A stretch of 64,000 bases of DNA from Curtobacterium sp. Leaf261 (GTDB lineage: Bacteria; Actinomycetota; Actinomycetes; Actinomycetales; Microbacteriaceae). Location: positions 434,870 through 498,869 of the forward strand of contig NZ_LMMJ01000007.1 in NCBI RefSeq assembly GCF_001422205.1. Direction: 5' to 3'. Below the pieces are notes generated by a model. The model did not search any database, had not been told where the DNA came from, and saw nothing but the letters and a program-made list of their open reading frames with translations. Numbering within the stretch: position 1 is the stretch's first letter; each line of letters opens with the position of its first letter. The position numbers and the translations under genes are program-made. Positions 43,101 through 52,756 of this stretch are shown piece after piece.

Positions 43101-43595
43101 TCAGAGCACCGTCGTCCCGCCGTGTTCGCCCGGCGCGTCCTGGTCGTCCTGGTCGTCGTCCCGCGGAGGAACCGTGCACATGCGCTCCGCCACGAGCGCG
43201 CAGACCAGGAGGACGAGCCCCCCGACGACCGCGATGACGCTCGGCAGGACCGAGCCTAGCGCCGGAACGACGGAGCGGGACAGGAGGTAGACGAGCCCAC
43301 CGAGCGTGAACCCGCCGAACAGCGCCCCGCAGAGACTCGACGCCTTGGCCAGGACGACCACCCGGGTCGCGTAGAACGCGTCGACCGGGCGGGTGGCGGT
43401 GCCCCGCGCATGCCGGCGGATCGGCATCGCCATGAGCACGAGGGCGACACCGATCCCGATGAGCGTCAGCCCGAGAGCCGGGGAGAGCACCACGACGGGG
43501 AGCGCCCGCGACGTCAGTGCGGCATCGAGGGCGAAGCCGGCGACGGCCGCGACGAGCGCGACGCTGATGAGCGTCGACGGACGCGTGCGCTTCAC
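43101..43595 (-). CDS. DUF3180 membrane protein
   Basis: 164 residues, four hydrophobic segments in two pairs (LISVALVAAVAGFALDAAL, VVLSPALGLTLIGIGVALVL, then YLLSRSVVPALG and IAVVGGLVLLVCALVAE). MRxTRPSTL at the start is typical of DUF3180, which sits after folK throughout Microbacteriaceae. The GTG start 43595 overlaps the folK stop (GTGA). The C-terminal 20 residues are Asp-rich. Function unknown. Confidence 0.85.
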   Translation of the reverse strand: MKRTRPSTLISVALVAAVAGFALDAALTSRALPVVVLSPALGLTLIGIGVALVLMAMPIRRHARGTATRPVDAFYATRVVVLAKASSLCGALFGGFTLGGLVYLLSRSVVPALGSVLPSVIAVVGGLVLLVCALVAERMCTVPPRDDDQDDQDAPGEHGGTTVL

Positions 43596-44185
43596 GAGGC
43601 GGCCCCACCGGTCGCGCCGCCCCGGCTGTCGGCGCCGTCGGCGCTGTCGGCGCTGTCGGCCTGGAGGGACGGCGCGGCCTCCGAGAACAGGCGCGGCTCG
43701 TCGACGCGCACGGTGTCGTCCCCGAGCTGGTCGAGGAGCGCACGGACACTCCCCGCTCCCGGGAGCACGGCGTCGGGATCGGCGTCCACCCACGGTGCGA
43801 GCACGAACGCGCGCTCACCGGCCCGCGGGTGCGGCAGCTCCAGGTCGGCCGTGTCGATCGACAGGTCGTCGACCGCGACGATGTCGAGGTCGAGCGTCCG
43901 GTCGCCCCACCGCTCGATCCGCACGCGCCCGTGGTCGTCCTCGATGCGGTGCAGGGCGTCGAGCAGCGCCGACGGCCCGAGATCCGTGTCGACGATCACG
44001 ACACCGTTCCGGTAGCGCGGCTTCGTGTCGTCCGGCCCGTCGAGCGTCACGGCGATCGACTCGACCTCGTGCGAGGAGGCGACCGCACGGACGCCCTCGA
44101 TGCCGAGGATCGCCGTCGCCGCGTCGCGGAGGGTCGTCCCGCGGTCGCCGAGGTTCGCCCCGAGTGCGATGACGGCGCGGCTCAC
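43592..44185 (-). CDS. folK: 2-amino-4-hydroxy-6-hydroxymethyldihydropteridine pyrophosphokinase
   Basis: 197 residues. HPPK signature elements: VIALGANLGDRGTTLRDA at the N-terminus, SHEVESIAV, YRNGVVIVDTDL, and the family motif WGDRTLDLDIVAVDDL followed by LPHPRAGERAFVLAPW. It transfers pyrophosphate to the pterin for FolP. The GTG start overlaps the folB stop by GTGA. The C-terminal 30 residues (SLQADSADSADGADS) are low complexity and partly encoded by a family-1 repeat half-unit. Confidence 0.95.
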   Translation of the reverse strand: MSRAVIALGANLGDRGTTLRDAATAILGIEGVRAVASSHEVESIAVTLDGPDDTKPRYRNGVVIVDTDLGPSALLDALHRIEDDHGRVRIERWGDRTLDLDIVAVDDLSIDTADLELPHPRAGERAFVLAPWVDADPDAVLPGAGSVRALLDQLGDDTVRVDEPRLFSEAAPSLQADSADSADGADSRGGATGGAAS

Positions 44186-44559
44186 GGAGTGCTCGTCGTG
44201 GATCGGGAACGGCGGATCGTGATCGACACGTCCTGGAACGGCACCGTGATCGGCGCCTCGGGCTTGTGCACCGTCACCTCGGTGGCGATCGTCGCGGGGA
44301 ACCCCAGTGCGACGGCGGCGATCCGCTCCGCGAGCGTCTCGATGAGGTCGACGGGTTCCTGCTCGACCGCCGCGACGACCCGCTCGGCGAGGACGCCGTA
44401 GTGCACGGTCCGCTCGAGGTCGTCGGACCGGGCGGCGTCGAACGCGTCGACCTCCACCGCGACGTCGACGACGAACTCCTGTCCGTCGCGACGCTCGTGC
44501 TCGAAGACGCCGTGGTTGCCACGTGCGCGGACCCCGGTGAGTCGGATGACGTCGTTCAC
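44182..44559 (-). CDS. folB: Dihydroneopterin aldolase
   Basis: 125 residues. FolB fold with IRLTGVRARGNHGVFEHERRD (substrate-binding start), VHYGVLAERVVAAVEQEPVDLIETLAERIA and VTVHKPEAPI. I place the start at GTG 44559, overlapping the folP stop in the GTGA pattern used by folK and DUF3180; ATG 44577 would overlap folP by more and adds six residues. It converts dihydroneopterin to the FolK substrate. Confidence 0.92.
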   Translation of the reverse strand: MNDVIRLTGVRARGNHGVFEHERRDGQEFVVDVAVEVDAFDAARSDDLERTVHYGVLAERVVAAVEQEPVDLIETLAERIAAVALGFPATIATEVTVHKPEAPITVPFQDVSITIRRSRSTTSTP

Positions 44560-45545
44560 GATCGTGCTGCCCTCCATGTGTCCCAGACTGCCAACATCGT
44601 GCGGGTCGGTGCCGGATCGTGCACCCGCACACCCCACGCACCGCGCTCTGCGGCGAGCAGGCTGATCGCCGCACTCGCGAGGTCCCGGTCCCGTGCGGGT
44701 CCGTCGGGGTCGCTGCCGACGCCGCGCAGGAACTTCTTCCGCGAGGCCGCCACGAGGACCGGCAGTCCGAGCGATGCGAACCGCTCGTACCCCGCGAGGA
44801 TCTCCCAGTTCTGCCGGCCGTCCTTCGCGAACCCGAGGCCGGGGTCGATGACGATCTGGTCCTGGTGCACGCCGAGGACGATGAGCTCGGCGACGCGCTG
44901 CTCGACCTCACGCCGGACGTCCTCGACCGCGTGCGCGTAGACGGCGTTCCGCTGCATCCGGTCGCTGTGTCCTCGCCAGTGCATGACGACGAACCCCGCT
45001 CCGCTCGCCGCCACGACCCGGGCCATGTCCGGGTCCGCGAGCCCGCCCGAGACGTCGTTGACGATCGCTGCGCCGGCCTCGACCGCGGCCTCGGCGGTGG
45101 CGGCGTTCATGGTGTCGACGCTCACGGCGATGCCCTCGGCGACGAGCGTCCTGATGACCGGCAGCACGCGACGCTGCTCGACCTCGACCGGCACCCGCTC
45201 CGCACCGGGTCGGGTGGACTCGCCACCGACGTCGACGAGGTCCGCGCCGTCGGCGACGAGCGCCCGGGCATGGCGCACGGCCGCGTCGTACGCGGCGTGC
45301 AGCCCGCCGTCGCTGAACGAGTCCGGCGTGACGTTGAGGATGCCCATGATGCGCGTCCGCCCGGCGGGACGGGCCGCGTCGACCGCAGCACGGGCCTCCC
45401 GGCGGAGCGCCGCGGTCGCCTGCTGACCCACCCGGTGTCCCACCTCGCGCAGGTCGATGGCGACGGTCGCCGGGGCGGCCGCATCGGCGCGGGTGCGGTC
45501 CACCTCGGCGAGCCGACGCGCACGCCGCGTGGGCTGGTCGGTCAT
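44556..45545 (-). CDS. folP: Dihydropteroate synthase
   Basis: 329 residues. TIM-barrel DHPS with IMGILNVTPDSFSDGG, DVGGESTRPGA, IVNDVSGG, and C-terminal IDPGLGFAKDGRQNWEIL and VAASRKKFL. An N-terminal extension of about 65 residues precedes the core. It joins the pterin to p-aminobenzoate. It lies only 9 bp after ftsH, leaving no room for the folE gene that usually stands between them in relatives. Confidence 0.96.
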   Translation of the reverse strand: MTDQPTRRARRLAEVDRTRADAAAPATVAIDLREVGHRVGQQATAALRREARAAVDAARPAGRTRIMGILNVTPDSFSDGGLHAAYDAAVRHARALVADGADLVDVGGESTRPGAERVPVEVEQRRVLPVIRTLVAEGIAVSVDTMNAATAEAAVEAGAAIVNDVSGGLADPDMARVVAASGAGFVVMHWRGHSDRMQRNAVYAHAVEDVRREVEQRVAELIVLGVHQDQIVIDPGLGFAKDGRQNWEILAGYERFASLGLPVLVAASRKKFLRGVGSDPDGPARDRDLASAAISLLAAERGAWGVRVHDPAPTRTMLAVWDTWRAARS

Positions 45546-45554
45546 CGCGATGGC

Positions 45555-47552
45555 CTAGGCCGGGGCGATACCCGGGTTGCTGCGCGGAGCCCGGGTGCGC
45601 TTGGGCTTCGCCGGCGGCTCGGAGTCGACCCCGCCGTCGACCGCACCCTCGTCGACGCCGGCCTTCTTGCCGAGCGTGATCGCGGGGAGGTCGCTGACCG
45701 GACGGTTCTCGCTGGAGAGCCACTGCGGGCGCTCCGGGAGCTTCCTGACGTCCTTGAAGATCTCGGCGAGCTCGTTGTGGTCGAGCGTCTCCTTCTCCAT
45801 GAGCTCCGCGGCCAGGTGGTCGAGGATCTCGCGGTTGTCGTTGATGACCTGGTACGCCTCGTCGTGGGCCTGCTCGAGCAGCGCACGGGTCTCGGTGTCG
45901 ACCGTCTCGGCGATGTTCTCCGAGTAGTCGCGGCCGGTGCTCATGTCGCGGCCCATGAACGGCTCGCCCGAGCCGTTGCCGAGCTTGATCGAACCGACCT
46001 TGCGGCTCATGCCGTACTCGGTCACCATCTTGCGGGCGGTGCCGGTGGCCTTCTCGATGTCGTTCGACGCCCCGGTGGTCGGGTCGTGGAAGACGATCTC
46101 CTCGGCCACGCGACCACCCATCGCGTAGGTGAGCTGGTCGAGCAGTTCGTTCCGCGTGACGGAGTACTTGTCCTCGAGCGGGAGCACCATCGTGTACCCG
46201 AGCGCACGGCCACGGGGCAGGATCGTGATCTTGGTCACCGGGTCCGTGTGGCGCATGGCCGACGCGGCGAGGGCGTGTCCACCCTCGTGGTACGCGGTGA
46301 TCAGCCGCTCCTGCTCGTTCATCACGCGGGTCCGACGCTGCGGGCCGGCCATCACGCGGTCGACGGCCTCGTCGAGGGCACGGTTGTCGATGAGCTGCGC
46401 GTTCGAGCGTGCGGTCAGGAGCGCGGCCTCGTTGAGGACGTTCGCGAGGTCGGCACCGGTGAACCCCGGGGTCTTCCGGGCGAGGACGTCGAGGTCGACG
46501 CTCGCGGCCAGGGGCTTGCCCTTGCCGTGCACCTCGAGGATCTGCTTGCGACCGTCCATGCCGGGGGCGTCGACACCGATCTGGCGGTCGAAGCGGCCGG
46601 GGCGGAGGAGCGCGGGGTCGAGGACGTCCGGACGGTTGGTGGCCGCGATCAGGATGACGTTCGTCTTGACGTCGAACCCGTCCATCTCGACGAGGAGCTG
46701 GTTCAGGGTCTGCTCACGCTCGTCGTTGCCGCCGCCGATGCCGGCACCGCGGTGACGACCGACGGCGTCGATCTCGTCGACGAAGATGATCGCCGGGGAG
46801 TTCTGCTTGGCCTGTTCGAAGAGGTCGCGGACGCGGCTCGCACCGACACCCACGAACATCTCGACGAAGTCCGATCCGGAGATCGAGAAGAACGGGACGC
46901 CCGCCTCACCGGCCACGGCGCGCGCGAGCAGGGTCTTGCCGGTCCCGGGAGGGCCGTACAGCAGCACGCCCTTCGGGATCCGCGCACCGACGGCCTGGAA
47001 CTTCGCCGGCTCCTTGAGGAACTCCTTGATCTCCTGGAGCTCCTCGATCGCCTCGTCCGCACCGGCGACGTCCGCGAAGGAGACCTGCGGGTTCTCCTTG
47101 TTGTTCATCTTGGCGCGGGACTTGCCGAACTGCATGACCTTCGAGCCGCCACCCTGGGCGCTCGAGAGGATGAACCAGAAGATCGCGCCGATGATGAGGA
47201 ACGGCAGCATGATGCTGAGCAGCGACAGGAACCAGTTGGACTGCTGGACGGTGTCGTTGTAGCCCTTCGACAGGTTCGCCTTGTCGACGGCGTTCACGAC
47301 GTCTTCACCACGCGGCGTCGAGTAGTAGAACTGCTCGGTCGCGCCGCCGTCCTTGAGGACCAGATCGACGCGCTGCGTGGTCGAGTTGATGGTGGCGGAG
47401 GAGACCTTGCCGTCCGAGAGGAGCTCGAGGCCCTTCTGGGTGGTGGTCTCGGACGTCGACGACGAGCTGATGACGCTCCAGCCGATCCAGATGCCGATGA
47501 TCGCGATCAGCACGTAGAGGTACGGCCCGCGGAGGATGCGCTTGAAGTCCAT
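45555..47552 (-). CDS. ftsH: ATP-dependent zinc metalloprotease FtsH
   Basis: 665 residues, complete. TM1 near residues 10-26 and TM2 near 108-130 flank the periplasmic-type domain. AAA module with Walker A GPPGTGKT near residue 199, Walker [12 protein letters not shown] and [23 protein letters not shown]; zinc site HEGGH near 421. A Lys/Arg/Pro-rich tail ends the protein. It degrades misfolded membrane and regulatory proteins. Neighbours hpt and tilS upstream and folP downstream are the classical order. Confidence 0.98.
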   Translation of the reverse strand: MDFKRILRGPYLYVLIAIIGIWIGWSVISSSSTSETTTQKGLELLSDGKVSSATINSTTQRVDLVLKDGGATEQFYYSTPRGEDVVNAVDKANLSKGYNDTVQQSNWFLSLLSIMLPFLIIGAIFWFILSSAQGGGSKVMQFGKSRAKMNNKENPQVSFADVAGADEAIEELQEIKEFLKEPAKFQAVGARIPKGVLLYGPPGTGKTLLARAVAGEAGVPFFSISGSDFVEMFVGVGASRVRDLFEQAKQNSPAIIFVDEIDAVGRHRGAGIGGGNDEREQTLNQLLVEMDGFDVKTNVILIAATNRPDVLDPALLRPGRFDRQIGVDAPGMDGRKQILEVHGKGKPLAASVDLDVLARKTPGFTGADLANVLNEAALLTARSNAQLIDNRALDEAVDRVMAGPQRRTRVMNEQERLITAYHEGGHALAASAMRHTDPVTKITILPRGRALGYTMVLPLEDKYSVTRNELLDQLTYAMGGRVAEEIVFHDPTTGASNDIEKATGTARKMVTEYGMSRKVGSIKLGNGSGEPFMGRDMSTGRDYSENIAETVDTETRALLEQAHDEAYQVINDNREILDHLAAELMEKETLDHNELAEIFKDVRKLPERPQWLSSENRPVSDLPAITLGKKAGVDEGAVDGGVDSEPPAKPKRTRAPRSNPGIAPA

Positions 47553-47736
47553 GTGATCCGGGCGAGAAGCCCGACACCTTTCTCTGCCGACGTTCGGTGT
47601 CGATCAGCATACGGCCGCGATTCTGTGGGCCGGTTGCATGTCCTCCGAGAGCGAAACCGGAACGACCCCCGCGTTCACGGGGCAGTGCGGGACCGCGCAG
47701 CCGTGCTCCGCCCGACCACGACCGTGCTCCGCCCTC

Positions 47737-48288
47737 CTAGGAGTAGACGTGCGGGGCGAGGACGCCGACGCCCCGGAGGTTCCGGTAGCGCTCCGCGTAG
47801 TCGAGTCCGTACCCGATCACGAACGCGTCCGGGATGTCGTAGCCGACGTACTTGACGTCGACCTCGACCTTGGCGGCCTCGGGCTTCCGGAGCAACGCCA
47901 CGATCTCGACGCTCGCCGCACCGCGGGAGCGGAGATTCTGCTGCAGCCAGGACAGGGTCAGCCCGGAGTCGATGATGTCCTCGACGATGATGACGTCGCG
48001 GCCGTGCAGATCGGTGTCGAGGTCCTTGAGGATGCGCACCACACCGCTCGACTTGGTGCCGGAGCCGTACGACGACACCGCCATCCAGTCCATCGTGACC
48101 GGCAGCTTGAGCTCGCGCGAGAAGTCCGCCATCACCATCACGGCGCCCTTCAGCACCCCGACGAGCAACGGGTCGCGCCCGGAGTAGTCGGCCTCGACGG
48201 CACGGGCCAGCTCGGCGAGACGCGTCTCGATCTGCTTGGCGGTGAACAGGACCTCGCTGAGGTCGTCCTGGACGTCGGAGAGTTCCAC
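47737..48288 (-). CDS. hpt: Hypoxanthine phosphoribosyltransferase
   Basis: 183 residues from GTG 48288 (AAGGG upstream). It has the PRPP motif VIIVEDIIDSGLTLSWL, the loop MAVSSYGSGTKSSG and the C-terminal GYGLDYAERYRNL. It salvages hypoxanthine/guanine. It lies 10 bp after tilS, the conserved pair. Confidence 0.95.
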   Translation of the reverse strand: MELSDVQDDLSEVLFTAKQIETRLAELARAVEADYSGRDPLLVGVLKGAVMVMADFSRELKLPVTMDWMAVSSYGSGTKSSGVVRILKDLDTDLHGRDVIIVEDIIDSGLTLSWLQQNLRSRGAASVEIVALLRKPEAAKVEVDVKYVGYDIPDAFVIGYGLDYAERYRNLRGVGVLAPHVYS

Positions 48289-48298
48289 GGGGTGCCCT

Positions 48299-49354
48299 TC
48301 AGCGGTGGGGGGTGGGGGTGGCGGCGAACGCGATGCGACCGCCGACCCGCTCAACCCTAACGCCGGGCAGGTCGAGCGGTCCCTGCCCGGACCAGTCGGT
48401 GACGAGGCGGCAGACCTCGAGCGTCTGCACCCGCGAGAGCACGACGCCGAACTCGCTCTCCACCGCGAGCCGGACGAGTCGTTGCCGGAGTGCCGCCGGG
48501 TTCGCGGCGAGGCCGCTCACCGAGAGCGAGATGCCCGCCTCCGAGTGCTCGCTGAGCTCCTCGGCGAGCTCCTCGGCGAAGTGGTCGAGGGCCGCGGCGT
48601 CCTCCCGCAGTTGGTCGGCGGTGCGGGCGAGCGCCTCCGGCACCCCCGGACCGAGTTCGGCCTGGAGGCTCGGGATGAGTCGTTCCCGCACGCGGACCCG
48701 CGCGAAGGCCGGGTCCGCGTTCTGCGGGTCGGTCCACGGCGTCAGGTCGGCGTCCGCGCACGCCTGGTGGGTGACGGCCCGACGGACACCGAGCAGCGGC
48801 CGGGCGATCGACGGCCCCACCGTCAGGGCGTGGTGGTCGGTGCGCGGTCGTGCGAGCGGGGCCATGCCCGAGAGGCTGTCGGGACCGCTCCCCCGCGCGA
48901 GCCCGAGCAGGACGGTCTCGGCCTGGTCGTCGAGAGTGTGCCCCACGAGGATGAGTGGTGACCCCTCGGTGGTCGCGACGGCCGTGATCGACGCGTACCG
49001 GGCCTCCCGTGCGGCTCCCTCCGGACCACCCGCGGTCCCGACGCGCACGTGCTCGACGACCACCGGCGCCAACCCGAGGTGCTGCGCCTGGCGCGCAGCC
49101 GTCTCGGCGACCTCGCGACTGCCCGGCTGGAGGCCGTGGTCGACCACCACGGCTCCGGCGCGCAGCTGCTGCTTCGGTGCCTCGAAGGCCGTCGCACTCG
49201 CGAGTGCCAGGGAGTCCGGACCACCGCTCAGCGCGACGAGGACGAGGTCGTCGTCGCGGAGCACCCCCACGGCTCTGGCGTTCGCGAGTGCGTTCCGGAC
49301 GGCGAGACGCACCTCGGCCACCGCCGGGGAGAGCCGAGGCCGGTGCATGTGCAT
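48299..49354 (-). CDS. tilS: tRNA(Ile)-lysidine synthase
   Basis: 351 residues. N-type ATP pyrophosphatase with the PP-loop [13 protein letters not shown] near residue 45, [11 protein letters not shown] and [20 protein letters not shown]. The short C-terminal region is as in actinobacterial TilS. It modifies the CAU anticodon of a tRNA-Ile. It is divergent from ppa across a 57-bp spacer containing TAACGTTATCGG. Confidence 0.95.
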   Translation of the reverse strand: MHMHRPRLSPAVAEVRLAVRNALANARAVGVLRDDDLVLVALSGGPDSLALASATAFEAPKQQLRAGAVVVDHGLQPGSREVAETAARQAQHLGLAPVVVEHVRVGTAGGPEGAAREARYASITAVATTEGSPLILVGHTLDDQAETVLLGLARGSGPDSLSGMAPLARPRTDHHALTVGPSIARPLLGVRRAVTHQACADADLTPWTDPQNADPAFARVRVRERLIPSLQAELGPGVPEALARTADQLREDAAALDHFAEELAEELSEHSEAGISLSVSGLAANPAALRQRLVRLAVESEFGVVLSRVQTLEVCRLVTDWSGQGPLDLPGVRVERVGGRIAFAATPTPHR

Positions 49355-49411
49355 TGTGTAACGTTATCGGCGCTTCGATCCCCCGATCTTTTTCTTACAG
49401 GAGAGCACCAC

Positions 49412-49903
49412 ATGGGCGCATACGACGTCGTCATCGAGATCCCCAAGGGCAGCCGCAACAAGTACGAGGTCGACCACGAGACCGGTCGCGTGTACCTCGA
49501 CCGCGTGCTCTTCACCTCGTTCGTCTACCCGACGGACTACGGGTTCTTCGAGAACACCCTCGGCCTCGACGGCGACCCGGTGGACGCACTCGTGCTCCTG
49601 GAGTACCCGACGTTCCCCGGTGTCGGCGTCAAGGTCCGCCCGGTCGGCGTGTTCAAGATGAGCGACGAGGCCGGCTCCGACGCCAAGGTCCTCGTCGTCC
49701 CCGCGAAGGACCCGCGCTGGCAGCACATCCAGGACATCGGCGACGTCGACGAGCAGACGAAGGCCGAGATCGCGCACTTCTTCGAGCGCTACAAGGACCT
49801 CGAGCCGAACAAGTGGGTCAAGGCCGAGGGCTGGGGCGATGCCGCCGAGGCCGAGGAGATCGTCGCCGCGGGGTTCGCGGCCTACGAGCCCGCCGGACAC
49901 TGA
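49412..49903 (+). CDS. ppa: Inorganic pyrophosphatase
   Basis: 163 residues, family I soluble PPase. [29 protein letters not shown], the metal motif [15 protein letters not shown] (D-x-D-P-x-D) and [16 protein letters not shown] are intact. Start after AGGAGA. The stop codon lies inside the first copy of a 23-bp tandem repeat (49898-49943). Confidence 0.97.
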   Translation: MGAYDVVIEIPKGSRNKYEVDHETGRVYLDRVLFTSFVYPTDYGFFENTLGLDGDPVDALVLLEYPTFPGVGVKVRPVGVFKMSDEAGSDAKVLVVPAKDPRWQHIQDIGDVDEQTKAEIAHFFERYKDLEPNKWVKAEGWGDAAEAEEIVAAGFAAYEPAGH

Positions 49904-49943
49904 CGCTCCCGCGCAGCACGCACTGACGCTCCCGCGCAGCACG
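49898..49943. repeat. 23-bp perfect tandem repeat over the ppa stop
   Basis: 49898-49920 and 49921-49943 are identical (CACTGACGCTCCCGCGCAGC...). The first copy supplies the last His codon and TGA of ppa. Confidence 0.9.
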
Positions 49944-49996
49944 ACGCGATCCACTCCACTCAGCCGCATCGCGCGGCGTGGAGTGGGTCGCGTCGT
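49941..49996. terminator. 19-bp-stem bidirectional terminator
   Basis: Arms 49941-49959 (ACGACGCGATCCACTCCAC) and 49978-49996 pair with a single T-G wobble, between converging ppa and the NlpC/P60 gene. Confidence 0.88.
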
Positions 49997-50018
49997 CTCG
50001 TGCTGAGCCGGGCCCGGG

Positions 50019-51464
50019 CTAGAGCGAGCCGGTCGGGCGTGCGACGTACGGCAGGAGCTGACCCGGGGTCCACACCGCGATGTTCCGGACGAACGCACCG
50101 GGCTTCGGCGCCTCGACCATGCGACCGCCACCCGCGTAGAGCGAGTCGTGGTAGCCGCCCGAGACGGAGCCGTTCGAGGAGTAGAACAGGATGTCGCCGG
50201 GCTGCGCCTGGGACAGGGGCACGAGGCGGCCGAGCGACTTGAAGTAGTTGTACTGCTGCTGGACGCCGTACCCACCGGTCGCGACGCCCTGTGCCGCGTA
50301 GGACGCCCGGACGAGCCCGGAGCAGTCGTACGCGTTCGGTCCCTGCGAGCCGAGCCGGTAGGGCTTGCCGATCTGGGACGACGCGAACGCGAGTGCCGCT
50401 GCGCCCTTGGACGGGCTCGGGGCGGGGGCGGGGGCCGGCGCGGGGGCCGGGGCGGGCGCGGGCGCGGGGGCCGGGGCGGGGGCAGGCGCCGGAGCGGGAG
50501 CCGGGTTGGTCGTGCCGCTCCCGCCGCCACCGTTCGTCGGCTTCGTGGCAGTCGGCTTCGTGGTCGTCGGCTTCGTGGTCGTCGGCTTCGTGGTGGTGGT
50601 CGACGTGGTCGTGGTCGTCTTGGTCGTCGACGTCTTGGTCGAGCTCGCGGCCGGGGCCGCCGCCGTCGCGATCGCCGCCGCCGCCCGCTTGGCCTGCTGG
50701 TCCTCGAAGTAGGCCGCCTCCGTCGACGCGGTCGTGCCCTTGAGTGAGGCGAGCTGGTCGTAGAGCGTCGACTGCTGGGACTGTACGTCCGCGAGCTTCT
50801 TCGCCGAGGTCGCCGCGGCGTCGTTCGCGTCGGCGAGCGTCGACTTCGAGGCCGCCGTCGCCTCGTCGAGCGCGGTCTTCGCCGTGGCCGCCTGGTCCTG
50901 CAGCGCACTCACCTGACGCTGGTCGTTCTCCGCCTGGGCGAGGATCCCGGCGGATCGCTCGGACAGGTGGGACATCGCTCCGACCTTGTACAGCAGGTCC
51001 TTGGCGTCGGAACCGTCGGTGAGCATCGTGGTGGAGAGGTCCCCGCCACCCGTCCTGGAGAGTTCGACGACGAGCCCGGCGACCTGCCGCGAGGACGCCT
51101 CGGCCCTGGTCGTGGCCGCCGCCTTCTGCCGGCCGAGCGTGTCGACCTTCGTCTGCGCATCCTGCTGCACCGACACGGCCCGGGAGTAAGCCTCTCCCGC
51201 CGCCTGCTCCGCGACGGAGGTGCGCTGCACGGTGTCCTGGAGCGACTCGAGCGAGGACGTCAGCGAGTCGACGAGCGCCTGGGTCGCCGCCTGGGAGGCC
51301 TTGGCGGCCTGCACGTCGGACCAGCTCGGTGCGGACCCCCCGGTCGTGGACGTCGACGTCGACCCCGCCGGGGTCGCGATCGCCACGGTGGGGGCGAACG
51401 AGAGCGTCAGTCCGACGACGGCGACGGTCGCGGCACCTCCGATCAGTGAGCGTGCAGGCTTCAT
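50019..51464 (-). CDS. NlpC/P60 (C40) peptidoglycan endopeptidase, exported
   Basis: 481 residues. Signal peptide (residues 1-30, ending TVAIATPAG), a long coiled-coil domain (about 45-260, starting PSWSDVQAAKASQAATQ), Thr/Lys and then (Ala-Pro)n linkers (about 280-365), and a C-terminal NlpC/P60 domain. That domain has catalytic Cys in NAYDCSGLVRASYAAQG and His in GYHDSLYAGGGRMVEAPK. The arrangement is like RipA/RipC-type hydrolases kept inactive by the coiled coil. It lies 32 bp after the M23 gene, whose N-terminal domain it resembles. Confidence 0.93.
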   Translation of the reverse strand: MKPARSLIGGAATVAVVGLTLSFAPTVAIATPAGSTSTSTTGGSAPSWSDVQAAKASQAATQALVDSLTSSLESLQDTVQRTSVAEQAAGEAYSRAVSVQQDAQTKVDTLGRQKAAATTRAEASSRQVAGLVVELSRTGGGDLSTTMLTDGSDAKDLLYKVGAMSHLSERSAGILAQAENDQRQVSALQDQAATAKTALDEATAASKSTLADANDAAATSAKKLADVQSQQSTLYDQLASLKGTTASTEAAYFEDQQAKRAAAAIATAAAPAASSTKTSTTKTTTTTSTTTTKPTTTKPTTTKPTATKPTNGGGGSGTTNPAPAPAPAPAPAPAPAPAPAPAPAPAPAPSPSKGAAALAFASSQIGKPYRLGSQGPNAYDCSGLVRASYAAQGVATGGYGVQQQYNYFKSLGRLVPLSQAQPGDILFYSSNGSVSGGYHDSLYAGGGRMVEAPKPGAFVRNIAVWTPGQLLPYVARPTGSL

Positions 51465-51496
51465 GTGGGGTCAGCGCATCCTGGGCGCGCTCGTGG

Positions 51497-52756
51497 TCAT
51501 ACCGAGATCCCCCGCGCGGCCATGAAGGGGACCGGGTCCGTGGCGGCGCCACCGACCCGGGTCTCGAAGTGGAGGTGGCAGCCCGTCGACCAGCCGGTGG
51601 ACCCGACTCGCGCGATCTGCTGCCCTGCCTGGACGGTCTGGCCCGCTCGGACCAGGAACCCGCCGTTGACGATGTGTCCGTACGCGGTGGAGATCCCGCC
51701 GCCGTTGTCCAGGATGACCTCGTTGCCGTAGCCCCCGCCGTTCGCGGCGAACAGGACGGTCCCGGCGTGCGCGGCGAAGATCGGCGCGCCGCAGGACGGT
51801 GCGAGGTCGACGCCGGCGTGCAGCGCGGTCACGTGGTTGTACGGGTCGACACGGATGCCGAACCCGCTGGTCTGGGAGCCGCCGGACGGGCGGACCCAGC
51901 CGGAGGCGTTCGGGGTGGTCGTGGCGGCGGCCGCCGCGGCGCGAGCCCGTGCGGCAGCGGCCTCGGCGGCCTTGCGGGCTTCCTCGACGCCGGTGTTGTA
52001 GTTCGCCTCGACGTCGGTCGCGTTCGTGGTCAGCGCGGTCAGCTGCGCGTCGAGCCGCGTCTTGTTCGCACTCTGGTCGGCGAGCGCGTTCGATGCGCTC
52101 GCGGACGCGTTGTTCGCCGCCTCGAGCTTGTCCTGCGCGTCGTCGCGGAGTCCGCCGAGGGCCTTCTTCGCCACGTCGGCCTGGTCGGCGAGCGACTGCG
52201 CGGTCCCGCGGTCCTGGCTCGCCTGCTCGTAGATGCCGTCGGCCTGTTCGGTCAGCTTCGACATCGCGCCGAGCTGGTAGAGCAGGTCCTTCGCCCCGGT
52301 CGGGTGCGACAGCAGGTTCGACGTGACGTCGGAGTTGCTGGAGCGACCGAGCTGCGCGGCGAGCTGCCCCGCCTGGGTCTCGGACGCGGCCGCGGTCTTC
52401 TCGGCGCTGCCGGCCTGCTCGGTGAGCGTCTGCTCCCGGAGTGCCGCCTCGTCGAACTTGGTCTGCGCGGACTGGTAGACCTGACCGGCCTTCGCGGCGG
52501 CCGCCTGCGTGTCGGCGACCTTCTGCGTGAGCGAGGTGATGAGCCCGTTGATCTCGTCGACCTTCGCCTGCTGCGCGGACGCCGAGGCCTTCGCCGCCTG
52601 CACGTCGGCCCAGCTCGGGTAGGTCGTCGCCGAGGCGCTCACAGCAGGACCGGTCGCAGCGAGCACCCCACCCGCGAGCGCGACGATCACCGCGAGGGCG
52701 AGTGCTCGACGACGCGAGGGCGCTGCTCGGCGGGTGTTCTGAGGGAAGTGAGTCAT
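51497..52756 (-). CDS. M23-family peptidoglycan endopeptidase, exported
   Basis: 419 residues. Signal peptide with RRR (residues 14-45), a coiled-coil region (about 48-290, PSWADVQAAKASASAQQAKV at its start), and a LytM/M23 domain. The zinc ligands are in TALHAGVDLAPSCG (HxxxD) and STGCHLHFETRVGG (HxH), so the site is complete. Like EnvC/NlpD or RipC partners it probably acts in septal cleavage. ATG 52756 starts the signal peptide. The 290-bp leader upstream resembles a ydaO riboswitch and would control both hydrolase genes. Confidence 0.93.
   Translation of the reverse strand: MTHFPQNTRRAAPSRRRALALAVIVALAGGVLAATGPAVSASATTYPSWADVQAAKASASAQQAKVDEINGLITSLTQKVADTQAAAAKAGQVYQSAQTKFDEAALREQTLTEQAGSAEKTAAASETQAGQLAAQLGRSSNSDVTSNLLSHPTGAKDLLYQLGAMSKLTEQADGIYEQASQDRGTAQSLADQADVAKKALGGLRDDAQDKLEAANNASASASNALADQSANKTRLDAQLTALTTNATDVEANYNTGVEEARKAAEAAAARARAAAAAATTTPNASGWVRPSGGSQTSGFGIRVDPYNHVTALHAGVDLAPSCGAPIFAAHAGTVLFAANGGGYGNEVILDNGGGISTAYGHIVNGGFLVRAGQTVQAGQQIARVGSTGWSTGCHLHFETRVGGAATDPVPFMAARGISV

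Noticed and set aside
44619-47855. 1078-codon plus-strand frame opposite ftsH/folP
   Set aside because: Antisense shadow of two certain genes; translation is repetitive Asp/Arg/Gly/Leu without motifs.
50280-50720. Plus-strand (Gly-Ala)n frames over the NlpC/P60 linker
   Set aside because: They are the complement of the Ala-Pro linker of the peptidase.
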